Counted from the first letter of the stretch, positions 31,020 through 39,963 are shown. The stretch: 45,760 nucleotides of DNA from Candidatus Hydrogenedentota bacterium (GCA_012730045.1 JAAYBR010000069.1:1-45760); one strand, 5' to 3'. Numbers and translations: made by a program. The notes: a model not told the origin generated them from the sequence alone.

Positions 31020-32366
31020 ATGGCCAGAAATGTTCGATCGGAGAAATCCCCGAGGCAGGGCAAACCGGCGGCCCCCCGCAGGCCGGGCCGGTCCGCCGCC
31101 CCCCGCCCGAAAACCGCGGACGCCAAGCCCTTCCGCGCTGACAAACCCGCCCGGTCCGGCGCACCGGACCGGCCTTCCCCCCGCCCGAAAGCCTCCGCCT
31201 CCAAGCCCTTCCGCGCGGGCAGGCCCTCCCGGCCCGGCGCACCGGACCGGCCCAGCCCGCGCGCCGAAGGCGGTGATGCCGTCCCGCGTCCCCCCCGTCC
31301 CGCGCACGCCCCGCGTCCGCTGCGTCCGGGACGCCCCCCGCGTCCGGCGGTGAAGGCCGCGCGCGCCGCGGCGGCGGACCGCGGCCCCGCGGCGAACATC
31401 GTCCATGTGAAATGGACGAAGACCCGGGGTCTCCAGCTTCCCGGCATCGCCGAGGCGAAGGAGTTTTTCCGCCACGAGACGCTGGAGCACGCCGTGGAAA
31501 AGCTGCTGGTCAGCCGCGACCCGCTCCTGCAGCCCGCCCTGCGGAAACTGCTGGGGGACGCGCCGCTGTTCTCGCTCACCTTCGACCTGGCCTGGGAGGA
31601 GGCGCACCGCTTCTGCTACCTTGTGACGGCGTCGAACCGGAACCGGGACAAGGGGACGGCGGTCCTGATGCTGGCGCGCAACCACCAGGAGTACGGGGTC
31701 GCCCTGCGCGCGGAGTGCGAGAACGCGCGGGCGCTGTACGAGGCGGACCCGAGGCACGTGGCCCCCTTTCTCGGGGCGGGCTTTGTCTATCTGCCCGACC
31801 GGTACAAGCGGGCGGAGATGGGGCGCGAACTGCCCGCATGGCTGGCCGCGTGGCCGGCCGACGCCGCGCCCATGGCTGTCGGCAACCCGGCCCAGCTCGC
31901 GGCGGGCGGCGCGGGCGGCGTCCGCCTCCTCACGCGGCGGGACACGGACAAGCTCCGCGCGGGAATCGTCACCCTGCTGTTCCGCGTGTGGCGGGCGCAG
32001 GCGGGGCGGTCGCTGAATTTCTCCGCCCTGCGGCCGCAGGATTTCCTGGTGGCGCGGGAGGGGAACTCGGGGCTGCGGCCCGTCCTGCTGGGCACGCGCG
32101 CCCGGCTGATGTCGCTGCCGGCCGAGAAGTTTGTTCGGCGGGTGCTTGCCGCCGCGTGGGACACGCCGTCGGGGTCCTTTTCCCTGGCGCCTTCAGACCC
32201 GGCCCTGTTCCTGGAGGCCGTCACGGACGCCTGCGGGGAGGAGGGGCGCGCGCTGGTCGCCGGCGCCCTTGCGCCGCCGGCCGGCGGGGGCGCGCCGCGC
32301 CAGGTGAAAAACACCGCGCTTCCGCGCGACTACGTTGACAATCTGCGCCAACTCATGCTGAAATGA
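31020..32366 (+). CDS. Hypothetical protein with basic, repeat-containing N-terminus
   Basis: An unrecognised 448-residue protein. Residues 1-125 are a Lys/Arg/Pro/Ala-rich disordered tail containing two tandem 26-residue units (29-54 and 55-80), which by composition could bind nucleic acid or acidic surfaces. From about residue 128 a folded domain follows (IVHVKWTKTRGLQLPGIAEAKEFF, SLTFDLAWEEAHRFCYLVTASNRNRDKGTAV, PFLGAGFVYLPDRYKRAEMG, then mainly helical). The last part resembles no family I can name. I prefer ATG 31020, which has GGAAGG upstream, over ATG 30987, which has none. It is probably transcribed from 30952. Confidence 0.6.
   Translation: MARNVRSEKSPRQGKPAAPRRPGRSAAPRPKTADAKPFRADKPARSGAPDRPSPRPKASASKPFRAGRPSRPGAPDRPSPRAEGGDAVPRPPRPAHAPRPLRPGRPPRPAVKAARAAAADRGPAANIVHVKWTKTRGLQLPGIAEAKEFFRHETLEHAVEKLLVSRDPLLQPALRKLLGDAPLFSLTFDLAWEEAHRFCYLVTASNRNRDKGTAVLMLARNHQEYGVALRAECENARALYEADPRHVAPFLGAGFVYLPDRYKRAEMGRELPAWLAAWPADAAPMAVGNPAQLAAGGAGGVRLLTRRDTDKLRAGIVTLLFRVWRAQAGRSLNFSALRPQDFLVAREGNSGLRPVLLGTRARLMSLPAEKFVRRVLAAAWDTPSGSFSLAPSDPALFLEAVTDACGEEGRALVAGALAPPAGGGAPRQVKNTALPRDYVDNLRQLMLK
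31104..31259 (+). repeat. Tandem 78-bp coding repeat
   Basis: Two in-frame 78-bp units, 31104-31181 and 31182-31259, encode the 26-residue repeats of the basic tail. They share long identical blocks such as AAGCCCTTCCGCGC and GGCGCACCGGACCGGCC, a sign of a recent duplication. Confidence 0.65.
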
Positions 32367-32412
32367 CCCTCAAATCCCCGCCCCCAGGGCGCGCTGTTGG
32401 AAGGAAACCCGG

Positions 32413-34620
32413 ATGAGCGCCAGACTTCTCTTTGCAGCCGTTCTGCTGTGCGCGGGCCTCTGCGCCGCCGCGCCGATGCCCGTGTTCCATGTCGCCGTGC
32501 ACGGCAACGACGCATGGTCCGGCACCCTGCCCGAACCGAACGCGGAGGGGACCGACGGCCCCTTCCTGACCCTGGGCCGGGCGCGGGAAGCCCTGCGCGC
32601 GGCGGGCACGTCGGAGGGCGGCATGGTTTACGTCCACGCGGGCGCGTATTACCTGACGGAGCCCCTCGTGCTGGAGAAGGAGGATTCGGGCTCCGAAACC
32701 TTCCCCGTGGTGTGGCAGGCCGTGCCGGGGGAGACGGTGCGCATTGTCGGCGGCCGGCCCGTCACAGAGTTCACCCCGCACGCGGGCGAAATCCTCAAGG
32801 CGGACATGACGCCCTTCGCCCTGCCCAAGGGCGCGCCGCGCCAGCTCTTCTTCAACGGCGAGCGCCAGATCCCCGCGCGCTGGCCGAACAAGGGGGAGGA
32901 CGACATGCCCGGCGGCAAGTGGGCTTTCGTCCAGACCCGGGTGGACGCCGCCCCCGAGACCTCCTTCGTGACCGCTTCGGACCGGCCCGCGGGCTGGAAG
33001 AGCCTCGCGGGCGTCGAAGTCTCGATCTGGCCGAACTACAACTGGTGGCAGACCATCACCCCGCTGAAGGCCTTCGACGCGGCGACGCGCACGGTGGAGC
33101 TGGGCGAGAAGCTGCCCTACACCATCGAGCCGGGCCGCCGCTTCTTCTTCCAAAACGTGCTGGAAGAGCTGGACGCCCCCGGCGAGTTCTGCCTGAACGA
33201 CGCGTCGAACACGCTGTACTTCCTGCCCCCGGCGTCCATGGAGGCCGCCGAGGTGATCGTGCCCGCCGTGGAGACCCTCGTGCGCATGAAGGGCGCCGCC
33301 CATGTCGCGTGGATGGGCTTCACGATGGAGGCCTGCACCGCCGAGGCGGTCCGCATCGAGGACTGCGTGTCCGTGCTCGCCGCGCGCTGCGTGATCCGCA
33401 ACACGGGCGGCTACGGCGCCGTGGTCAGCGGCGGCAAACAGTGCAAGGTCGCGGGCTGCGACATTTACGCCACGGGCCGCGGCGGCGTCTCCCTCGACGG
33501 CGGCGACCGCAAGACCCTCACCCCGGCGTCGCACGAGGCGGTGAACAACCACATCCACCATTTCGGCGCGATCTTCCAGACCTACCAGACCGGCGTGACC
33601 GTCGCGGGCGTGGGCAGCCGCGTCGCCAACAACCTCATCCACGACGCGCCGCACATCGGCATCCTGCTCAACGGCAACGACCACATCATCGAGTACAACG
33701 ACATCCACCACGTGTGCCTGGAGGGCAGCGACAACGGCGGGTTCTACATGGGCCGCGACTGGACCCAGCGCGGAAACGTGCTCCGGTTCAACAAGTTCCA
33801 CGACATTTACGGTTTCGGCCTGGCCGGGCTCGCTGCGGGCACCGACGGCAAGTACCACTACGACGCCCCGCACCAGGCCTGGGGCGTGTACCTCGACGAC
33901 TGCTCCAGCGGCGTGACGGTGCAGGCGAACATCTTCTACCGCGTGCCCCTGTGCGGCGTCATGATCGGCGGCGGGCGCGACAACCTCGTGGACAACAACG
34001 TCTTCGTGGACTGCGTGCCCGCGCTCCACATTGACGACCGGTGGGACGCCTACTGCTGGGACATCATGCAGGAGCGGCTGGAGGCCATGGACTACAAGAA
34101 CCCGCCGTTCAGCACGCGCTACCCCGAGCTGCTGAAGATGGGCGACGACCCGCGCAAACCGGCGAACAACACCTTCACGAACAATGTGGTGGCCTACACC
34201 CGAGACGACTACCGCGGACTCAGCACGGCGAAGCCGGGCTCGTCCACGGCGGTCGCCTACACTCTCAGCCCCTACGACCCCGAAACCACGACCTTCGACA
34301 ACAACCTCATCTTCCACACCGCAACCCCGCAGGTGGCCGCGCGGTCCTACAAGAAGGACGACGCGGCGGACGTTCCGTGGACGGAGTGGCAGGCGCGCGG
34401 GCATGACAAGAACAGCCGCCTCGCGGACCCGAAGTTCTTCCGGCCGGAGGAGGACAACTACATGATGCGCCACGATTCCCCGGCCTTCGAGATGGGGATC
34501 AAGGACATTCCGGACTACCGGATCGGCCTGTACAAGGACGAGTTCCGCGCGTCGTGGCCGCCGCCCGCCCAGGAGCGGCGCGACGGCGGCGACCACCGCG
34601 AGTGGGTTGTGGAGCCGTAA
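32413..34620 (+). CDS. Secreted right-handed parallel beta-helix protein
   Basis: A 735-residue exported protein with a signal peptide (residues 1-20). HVAVHGNDAWSGTLPEPNAEGTDGPF near the start is the opening seen in many secreted beta-helix polysaccharide-acting enzymes. From about residue 290 short repeats such as GYGAVVSGGKQCKVAGCDIYATG, NNHIHHFG, RVANNLIHDAPHIGILLNGNDHIIEYNDIHH and NGGFYMGRDWTQRGNVLRFNKFHDI show the stacked rungs of a parallel beta helix, with Asn ladders. Family members are lyases or hydrolases of acidic glycans, but no catalytic residues can be named. AAGGAAA precedes ATG 32413. The next gene, xylulokinase, is 20 bp downstream, so it may feed pentose breakdown. Confidence 0.8.
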   Translation: MSARLLFAAVLLCAGLCAAAPMPVFHVAVHGNDAWSGTLPEPNAEGTDGPFLTLGRAREALRAAGTSEGGMVYVHAGAYYLTEPLVLEKEDSGSETFPVVWQAVPGETVRIVGGRPVTEFTPHAGEILKADMTPFALPKGAPRQLFFNGERQIPARWPNKGEDDMPGGKWAFVQTRVDAAPETSFVTASDRPAGWKSLAGVEVSIWPNYNWWQTITPLKAFDAATRTVELGEKLPYTIEPGRRFFFQNVLEELDAPGEFCLNDASNTLYFLPPASMEAAEVIVPAVETLVRMKGAAHVAWMGFTMEACTAEAVRIEDCVSVLAARCVIRNTGGYGAVVSGGKQCKVAGCDIYATGRGGVSLDGGDRKTLTPASHEAVNNHIHHFGAIFQTYQTGVTVAGVGSRVANNLIHDAPHIGILLNGNDHIIEYNDIHHVCLEGSDNGGFYMGRDWTQRGNVLRFNKFHDIYGFGLAGLAAGTDGKYHYDAPHQAWGVYLDDCSSGVTVQANIFYRVPLCGVMIGGGRDNLVDNNVFVDCVPALHIDDRWDAYCWDIMQERLEAMDYKNPPFSTRYPELLKMGDDPRKPANNTFTNNVVAYTRDDYRGLSTAKPGSSTAVAYTLSPYDPETTTFDNNLIFHTATPQVAARSYKKDDAADVPWTEWQARGHDKNSRLADPKFFRPEEDNYMMRHDSPAFEMGIKDIPDYRIGLYKDEFRASWPPPAQERRDGGDHREWVVEP

Positions 34621-34640
34621 CCAAAGAGGGAGAGCGGAAA

Positions 34641-36164
34641 ATGGGCATCGTCATCGGACTCGACGTCGGCACCAGCGGGACCAAGGCCGTCGCCATGGAT
34701 GAAACCGGGCGCCTGATGGCGTCCGCGCTCGTGGAATACCCCCTGCACAGCCCCAAGCCGGGCTGGGCGGAGCAGGACCCCGCGGACTGGCGCGCCGCCG
34801 CGCTGTCGGCGCTGTCGCAGCTCGCCGCGCAGGTGAACCCCGCCGACGTGAAGGGCATCGGCCTCACGGGCCAGATGCACGGGTCCGTGTTCCTCGACGC
34901 GGAGAACAACGTGCTGCGCAACGCCCTGCTGTGGTGCGACCAGCGCACGGCCGCCCAGTGCGACGCCATCACGGAGAAGGTCGGCGCGGCGCGGCTCATC
35001 GAGATGGTGTCGAACCCCGCGCTCACGGGCTTCACGGCCCCGAAGATTCTCTGGCTGCGGGACAACGAGCCGCACCTGTACGAGAAGGTGCGCCGGGTGC
35101 TCCTGCCCAAGGACTACATCCGCTGGGTTCTCACGGGCGAGTACGCCACCGACGTGGCCGACGCCTCGGGCACCCTGCTCTTCGACGTGAAAAACCGGTG
35201 CTGGCACCGCGAGCTGCTGTCCCTGCTGGACATTGACCCCGCGCTGCTGCCCGCCTCCTTCGAGGGGCCGGAGGTCACCGGCACCCTCACCGCCGGTGCG
35301 GCCGCGCAGACCGGCCTGCCCGCGGGCATCCCCGTCGTGGCGGGCGGCGGCGACCAGGCCGCCAACGGCGTCGGCTGCGGCATCGTGCGCCGGGGCGTGG
35401 TCTCCGCATCCCTCGGCACGAGCGGCGTCCTGTTCGCCTTCGCGGACACCGTCAGCACGGACCCGGAGGGCCGCGTGCACACCTTCTGCCACTCCGTGCC
35501 GGGCTGCTGGCACACCATGGGCGTTGTCCTCAGCGCGGCGGGGTCGCTCCAGTGGTTCCGCAACCAGCTCTGGACCGGGGAGTGGGTGCGCGCGAAGGCC
35601 GAGGGCCGCGAGGTCTACGAGGACATCACCGCGGCGGCGGGCACGGCCCCGGCGGGCAGCGAGGGGCTCCTCTTCCTGCCCTATCTCACGGGCGAGCGCA
35701 CGCCCCACAAGGACCCCTTCGCCCGCGCGGCGTTCATCGGCCTGTCCCTGCGGCACACGCGGGCGCACATGGCCCGCGCCGTCCTCGAGGGCGTGGCCTA
35801 CGCCATGAACGACAGCACGGAGATCATGCGCGGCATGGGCGTCGCGGTGGACGAGGTGCGCTGCTCCGGCGGCGGCGCGCGCAGCGCCCTGTGGCGCCAG
35901 ATCATGGCGGACGTCAACAGCGCCCCCATGGTCACCATCAACGTGGACGAGGGCCCGGCCTACGGCGCGGCGATCCTCGCCTCCGTCGCCACGGGCATGC
36001 ACGCCCGCGTGGACGCGGCCTGCGACGCCATCATCCGCGAGGTGGACCGCGTGTCCCCCGACCCGGCGGCGGCGGCCGGCTACGGCCGGTGGTTCCGCGA
36101 GTACCAGGCGGCCTACCGCGCCCTCGCCCCCGGCTTCCGGCGCGCCGCCGAAATCCTCGGGTGA
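34641..36164 (+). CDS. xylB: Xylulokinase (FGGY family)
   Basis: Phosphorylates D-xylulose to xylulose 5-phosphate, the entry to the pentose phosphate pathway. The 507-residue FGGY kinase has IGLDVGTSGTKAVAMD (5-20), ITGQMHG-type GLTGQMHGSVFLD, LLWCDQRT, PKDYIRWVLTG, GGGDQAANGVG, SLGTSGV and the C-terminal CSGGGARSALWRQIMADV. Order and wording fit xylulokinase, but related FGGY kinases for other pentuloses cannot be excluded. GGGAGAG precedes ATG 34641; the in-frame extension to 34554 lies inside the previous gene. Confidence 0.88.
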   Translation: MGIVIGLDVGTSGTKAVAMDETGRLMASALVEYPLHSPKPGWAEQDPADWRAAALSALSQLAAQVNPADVKGIGLTGQMHGSVFLDAENNVLRNALLWCDQRTAAQCDAITEKVGAARLIEMVSNPALTGFTAPKILWLRDNEPHLYEKVRRVLLPKDYIRWVLTGEYATDVADASGTLLFDVKNRCWHRELLSLLDIDPALLPASFEGPEVTGTLTAGAAAQTGLPAGIPVVAGGGDQAANGVGCGIVRRGVVSASLGTSGVLFAFADTVSTDPEGRVHTFCHSVPGCWHTMGVVLSAAGSLQWFRNQLWTGEWVRAKAEGREVYEDITAAAGTAPAGSEGLLFLPYLTGERTPHKDPFARAAFIGLSLRHTRAHMARAVLEGVAYAMNDSTEIMRGMGVAVDEVRCSGGGARSALWRQIMADVNSAPMVTINVDEGPAYGAAILASVATGMHARVDAACDAIIREVDRVSPDPAAAAGYGRWFREYQAAYRALAPGFRRAAEILG

Positions 36165-36169
36165 CCGCC

Positions 36170-36643
36170 ATGCCCTTCGAGCATGACGTGGACCTGCGCC
36201 GCACGCTGCCGGAACTGGACCCCGCCTGCTTCGACGGCGCGGACGCCAGCGACGACGTCGCCGCCGTCGCGCGGCGCGTCGGGCATCGGCCCCTGCGCAA
36301 GTACAGCCCGGCGGACCTGCTGGCCGTCGTGCGGCTGGGCGTGGCCCCGGCGCACACCGTGCCGCCCGCCGTCGCGCTGCTCGACGCCGACCCCCTGCTG
36401 GAGGCGGCGGAGCATCCCGGCGACCTGCTCACCGCCGTGCTGGAGCTGGACTCCCGGTTCTGGCTGGAGCGCCACGAGCTGTGGACGGCCATGGCGGGGG
36501 TGCTGGAGCGCGCGCTGGGCGAGATCACCGCGCGCGCGGAGAAAATGCAGGAGGAAGATGCCGGGGAGTGCTGGCTCCCGGCGCTGCTCGGAGACGACTT
36601 CATGGGCGCGGTGCTGCATTTTCGCGGCATGTTCCGCGAATAA
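36170..36643 (+). CDS. CdiI-like immunity protein (contact-dependent inhibition), orphan
   Basis: A 157-residue protein with the look of the CdiI_2-type immunity family of contact-dependent growth inhibition: RPLRKYSPADLLAVVRLGVA, then VPPAVALLDADPLLEAAEHPGDLLTAVLEL and SRFWLERHEL. The PGDLL-x-AVL block followed by FW is the feature I rely on. Such proteins neutralise the toxin end of a CdiA effector; no CdiA or toxin gene lies in the window, so it would be an orphan. It starts 5 bp after xylB with no good Shine-Dalgarno, so it is probably translationally coupled. The family call is tentative. Confidence 0.6.
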   Translation: MPFEHDVDLRRTLPELDPACFDGADASDDVAAVARRVGHRPLRKYSPADLLAVVRLGVAPAHTVPPAVALLDADPLLEAAEHPGDLLTAVLELDSRFWLERHELWTAMAGVLERALGEITARAEKMQEEDAGECWLPALLGDDFMGAVLHFRGMFRE

Positions 36644-36664
36644 CCCCGCACCCCGGAGAAAAAC

Positions 36665-37636
36665 ATGTCGGAATCCTTTGAAATGACGGTGGACGAGGCG
36701 CAGGCCGGCCTGCGCATGGACGTCTTCCTCGCGGGAATGGTGGAGGACGCCACGCGCTCCTTCCTGAAGAAGGTGGTCCAGGACGGGCGGGTCACGGTCA
36801 ACAGCCACGTCTGCAAGAAGCCCTCGCGGATGATGGCCGCCGGCGAGACGGTGGTCGTGGACCTGCCCGACCCGCCCCCGGCGGAGCCCCAGCCCGAGGA
36901 CATCCCCCTCGACATCCTGTTCCAGGACGACGATGTGGTCGTGGTGAACAAGCCCGCCGGGCTGGTGGTGCATCCCGCGCCCGGCCACGACCACGGCACG
37001 CTGGTGAACGCCCTGCTCTTCCACTGCCCCGGGTTCCAGCGCGCCGGGGCCGACCAGAACCGCCCCGGCATCGTCCACCGCCTCGACCGCGACACCTCCG
37101 GCGTCATGATCGCCGCGAAGACACGGCGGGCCTTCGCCTCCCTCGCGGAGCAGGCCGCCTCCCACACCTTCGACCGGCGCTATCTCGCCCTTGTGCGGGG
37201 CGAGTTCCCCGAGGACCGCGCGCGCATAGACGCGCCCCTCGGCCGCAGCCTGGCCGACCCGTCGAAGATGGCCGTCACGGGGCTTTACGCCCGCGAGGCG
37301 GTCACCCATGTCGAGGTGCTGGAGCGCTTCGGCGCGGCCTCCCTCGTGCGGCTGCGGCTTGAGACGGGCCGCACCCACCAGATCCGCGTCCACATGCGCT
37401 TCGCCGGCCGCCCCATCCTCGGCGACCCCGTCTATGGCGTGTCCGACTTCCGGGGCATGGACCTGCCGGAGGACACCACGGCCGCCCTCAACGGCCTGCG
37501 CGGCCAGGCCCTCCACGCGGGACTCCTCGGCTTCACCCACCCCGCCACCGGCGAGCGTCTCCAGTTCGAGGCCGGCCCGCCGGAGGACTTCACCCGCGCG
37601 CTGAACGCCCTGCGCGCCCTGGCAGGAACAAAATGA
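36665..37636 (+). CDS. rluD: 23S rRNA pseudouridine synthase RluD-like
   Basis: Converts uridines of 23S rRNA (helix 69 in E. coli RluD) to pseudouridine. The 323-residue protein has an S4 RNA-binding domain (about 15-65, RMDVFLAGMVEDATRSFLKKVVQDGRVTVN), then the RluA-type catalytic domain with VVNKPAGLVVHPAPGH, HRLDRDTSGVMI (D141 is the catalytic Asp), and RLETGRTHQIRVHM. GGAG lies 7 bases before ATG 36665. It overlaps mpl by ATGA. Other RluA-family members (RluC) cannot be excluded. Confidence 0.88.
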   Translation: MSESFEMTVDEAQAGLRMDVFLAGMVEDATRSFLKKVVQDGRVTVNSHVCKKPSRMMAAGETVVVDLPDPPPAEPQPEDIPLDILFQDDDVVVVNKPAGLVVHPAPGHDHGTLVNALLFHCPGFQRAGADQNRPGIVHRLDRDTSGVMIAAKTRRAFASLAEQAASHTFDRRYLALVRGEFPEDRARIDAPLGRSLADPSKMAVTGLYAREAVTHVEVLERFGAASLVRLRLETGRTHQIRVHMRFAGRPILGDPVYGVSDFRGMDLPEDTTAALNGLRGQALHAGLLGFTHPATGERLQFEAGPPEDFTRALNALRALAGTK

Positions 37637-39030
37637 CCCCCCGCGGCAAGATCCACTTCAGCGGCATCGGCGGCACCGCCATGGTCGGCGGGGCGCGCCT
37701 CGCCCTCGAGGCGGGCTGGGAGGTGCGCGGCAGCGACAACCCGCTCTACCCGCCCACCTCCGACATGGTCGCCGCCCTCGGCGTGCCCGTCTACACCGGC
37801 TACGACGCCGCCAACCTCGACTGGAACCCCGACCTCGTGCTGCCCGGCAACGCCCTGAGCCGGGGCAACCCCGAGGTGGAGGCCGTCCTCTCGCGGCGCA
37901 TGCGCTTCCTCAGCCTGCCCGAATGGCTCAAGGAGGAGGTGCTGCGGCCCCGGCGGCCCGTGGTCATCGCGGGCACCCACGGCAAGACCACCACCACGGC
38001 GCTCGCGGCCCACGTCCTCGAACGCTGCGGCCTCGCCCCCGGCTACCTCATCGGCGGCCAGCCCCTCGGCTTCGAGCATCCCGCGCGACTCGGCGCCCCC
38101 GGCGCGCCCTTTGTCATCGAGGGCGACGAGTACGACACCGCCTTCTTCGACAAGCGCGCCAAGTTCCTGCACTACCTCCCCGAGATCGCCGTCGTCACCT
38201 CCCTCGAGTTTGACCATGGCGACATCTACGCCGACCTCGCCGAGATCGAGACGGCCTTCCAGCGCATGCTGCGCCAGATTCCGAAGGAGGGCTGGCTCAT
38301 CGCCTGCGCGGACAACCGTGCCGCGTCCCTCGTCCCCCACGCCTACTGCCAAACCGCCACCTACGGCTTCAGCGAGGGCGCGGACTGGCGGGGCGTCCCC
38401 GTCGAGCGCGGCGGGCGCCGCCTCCTCGCCGTGCTGCGGAACGGCGAGCCCTTCCTCGAAACCGAGCCCGCCCTCGCCGGGCGCCACAACGGGCAGAACG
38501 CCCTCGCCGCCGTCGCCGCCGCCGCCCTCCTCGGCGCGGACCCGGCGCGCATCGCCGCCGCGATCGCCGACTTCCCCGGCGTCAAGCGCCGCATGGAGGT
38601 CTTCCTGCGGCACCACGGCGCGGTCTTCGTCAACGACTTCGCCCACCACCCCACGGCCATCCGCGAGACCATCGCCGCCACCCGCGAGAAATGGCCCGGC
38701 GCCCGCATCCTCGCCCTCTTCGAGCCCCGCTCCAACACCACCGTCACCAACCGCTTCCAGGGCGAGCTCACCGACGCCTTCGCCGGCGCCGACCGCCTCT
38801 GGCTCGGCCCCGTCCACCGCGCCGAAAGTCTCCCCGAAAACGAGCGCCTCGACCGCGCCCAAATGACCGCCGACCTCGCCGCCCGAGGCGTCCCCGCCGA
38901 CGCCTGCGACGACGTCCCCGCCCTCGCCCGCGCCGTCTGGGAAGAATCCCGCGACGGCGACGTCGTCCTCATCATGAGCAACGGCGCCTTCGGCGGCATC
39001 TACCGGATGTTCGGGGAAATGGCGGGGTAG
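37633..39030 (+). CDS. mpl: UDP-MurNAc:L-Ala-gamma-D-Glu-meso-DAP ligase Mpl
   Basis: Mpl re-attaches recycled wall tripeptide to UDP-MurNAc. The 465-residue Mur-ligase has HFSGIGGTAMVGGA (8-21), the ATP loop GTHGKTTT (114-121) and the Mpl-specific EGDEYDTAFFDKRAKFLHYLP segment, distinguishing it from MurC. NDFAHHPTAIRET and PRSNT lie in the C-terminal domain. It fits the DAP-type MurE of the dcw operon. Third codon positions are strongly C-biased. The start overlaps rluD by 4 bp with AGGA upstream. MurC itself is not in the window. Confidence 0.9.
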   Translation: MTPRGKIHFSGIGGTAMVGGARLALEAGWEVRGSDNPLYPPTSDMVAALGVPVYTGYDAANLDWNPDLVLPGNALSRGNPEVEAVLSRRMRFLSLPEWLKEEVLRPRRPVVIAGTHGKTTTTALAAHVLERCGLAPGYLIGGQPLGFEHPARLGAPGAPFVIEGDEYDTAFFDKRAKFLHYLPEIAVVTSLEFDHGDIYADLAEIETAFQRMLRQIPKEGWLIACADNRAASLVPHAYCQTATYGFSEGADWRGVPVERGGRRLLAVLRNGEPFLETEPALAGRHNGQNALAAVAAAALLGADPARIAAAIADFPGVKRRMEVFLRHHGAVFVNDFAHHPTAIRETIAATREKWPGARILALFEPRSNTTVTNRFQGELTDAFAGADRLWLGPVHRAESLPENERLDRAQMTADLAARGVPADACDDVPALARAVWEESRDGDVVLIMSNGAFGGIYRMFGEMAG

Positions 39031-39175
39031 GGATTGAAATTGCCCGTTTAGGGTGACACTTCGATCGTCAATGCCGACTCTTTCCTGTTTGTCACTCTCC
39101 ATGCAGTGCATCCCGTGGAGCATCCCTCCGCCCCGTTCGCATCGCAGCCGCCCCCGCTGTCACCCCGATCCCCCT

Positions 39176-39266
39176 CCGTCACCCCCGCGAAAGCGGGGGC
39201 CCATGCCCAGGCGCGCGGGACAACCCGCTGACCCAAGATGGATTCCCGCATGCGCGGGAATGACGG
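39176..39266. repeat. MITE-like 91-bp repeat, copy 1
   Basis: A 91-bp unit with 6-bp inverted ends (CCGTCA/TGACGG) holding two hairpins: a 7-bp stem with GAAA loop at 39182-39199 and a 20-bp palindrome-like ATTCCC-N8-GGGAAT at 39242-39261. The latter fits the dRS3-type repeat of Neisseria. The region 39151-39265 is repeated 185 bp further on with 4 changes in 115 bp. The 39031-39675 gap has no other gene. Confidence 0.85.
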
Positions 39267-39360
39267 CAAGGGTGCGTGTCTTCGCTAACGCTGCGCCCCA
39301 TCCCTCTCCCCTGCGCCCCTCACATCGCCCAAGCTCCCCCGCTGTCATCCCGATCCCCCT

Positions 39361-39451
39361 CCGTCACCCCCGCGAAAGCGGGGGCCCATGCCCTGGCGCG
39401 CGGGGCAACCCGCTGACCCAAGATGGATTCCCGCGTGCGCGGGAATGACGG
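39361..39451. repeat. MITE-like 91-bp repeat, copy 2
   Basis: Direct copy of the unit at 39176-39266, same orientation, with the same hairpins at 39367-39384 and 39427-39446. It lies 225 bp upstream of a GIY-YIG nuclease gene. Confidence 0.85.
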
Positions 39452-39571
39452 GGGTGCTGGATGTCTTTGTTTGACACCGTGTTCTTCCCAAAACGCGGGC
39501 TCCCCCAAGCCCCCCGGCCGACGCGGCCATAGCACTGCCCACCCTTCTTTCCTTGGGCTGGAGCCCCATTA

Positions 39572-39600
39572 TTGCACGCATCCATCCCCATGAATATGAT
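39572..39600 (+). promoter_or_regulatory. Possible promoter of the GIY-YIG gene
   Basis: TTGCAC (39572-39577), 17-bp spacer and TATGAT (39595-39600, 5 of 6) lie about 75 bp before the start codon. The -35 is poor. Confidence 0.35.
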
Positions 39601-39675
39601 AAGCACTGCCATGCGCGGGTATCGCCCCTTCTGGGGGCTGCTCTCCCGTTTTCAAAAAATGTGGGGACTGTGGAA

Positions 39676-39963
39676 ATGCGACAACCTGCCGTCTACATAC
39701 TGGCCAGCCGAAGGAACGGAACGCTTTACACGGGGGTTACAAGCAACCTCCCGCGCCGGGTGTGGGAACACAGGAATGACCTCGTCGAGGGGTTTACCCG
39801 CCGGTATGGAGTGCACATGCTCGTCTATTACGAATGGCATGACGACATGTATGCCGCGATCCGGCGGGAGAAACAAATCAAGAAATGGCGCCGTGTATGG
39901 AAAATCCAACTTATTGAGTCGCTCAACCCAGACTGGAAGGACTTGTCGGAGGGGCCGTTGTAG
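39676..39963 (+). CDS. Stand-alone GIY-YIG nuclease domain protein
   Basis: A 95-residue GIY-YIG endonuclease domain protein, like the YhbQ/UPF0213 family. It shows AVYILASRRNGTLYTGVTSNLPRRVWEHRN, where the YIL and YTG segments are the two halves of GIY-YIG and the Arg of NLPRRVWEH follows; then the conserved Tyr-Gly-Val, YYEWHDDMYAAIRREKQIKKW with the catalytic Glu/Lys region, and NPDWKDL near the end. Start ATG 39676 gives the usual size; the frame is open 41 codons upstream without homology. It sits next to two MITE-like repeats, which is interesting. Base composition is less GC-rich than its neighbours, suggesting transfer. Confidence 0.85.
   Translation: MRQPAVYILASRRNGTLYTGVTSNLPRRVWEHRNDLVEGFTRRYGVHMLVYYEWHDDMYAAIRREKQIKKWRRVWKIQLIESLNPDWKDLSEGPL

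Noticed and set aside
31104-31259. CRISPR-like array
   Set aside because: The repeat units are long, contiguous and coding, with no spacers. No other array-like pattern was seen in the window.
37633-39030. MurC
   Set aside because: The EGDEYDTAFFDKRAKF segment is specific for Mpl, so I call Mpl.
39048-39612. Small open frames on the minus strand of the 91-bp repeats
   Set aside because: They are translations of the repeat itself, a known source of false proteins.
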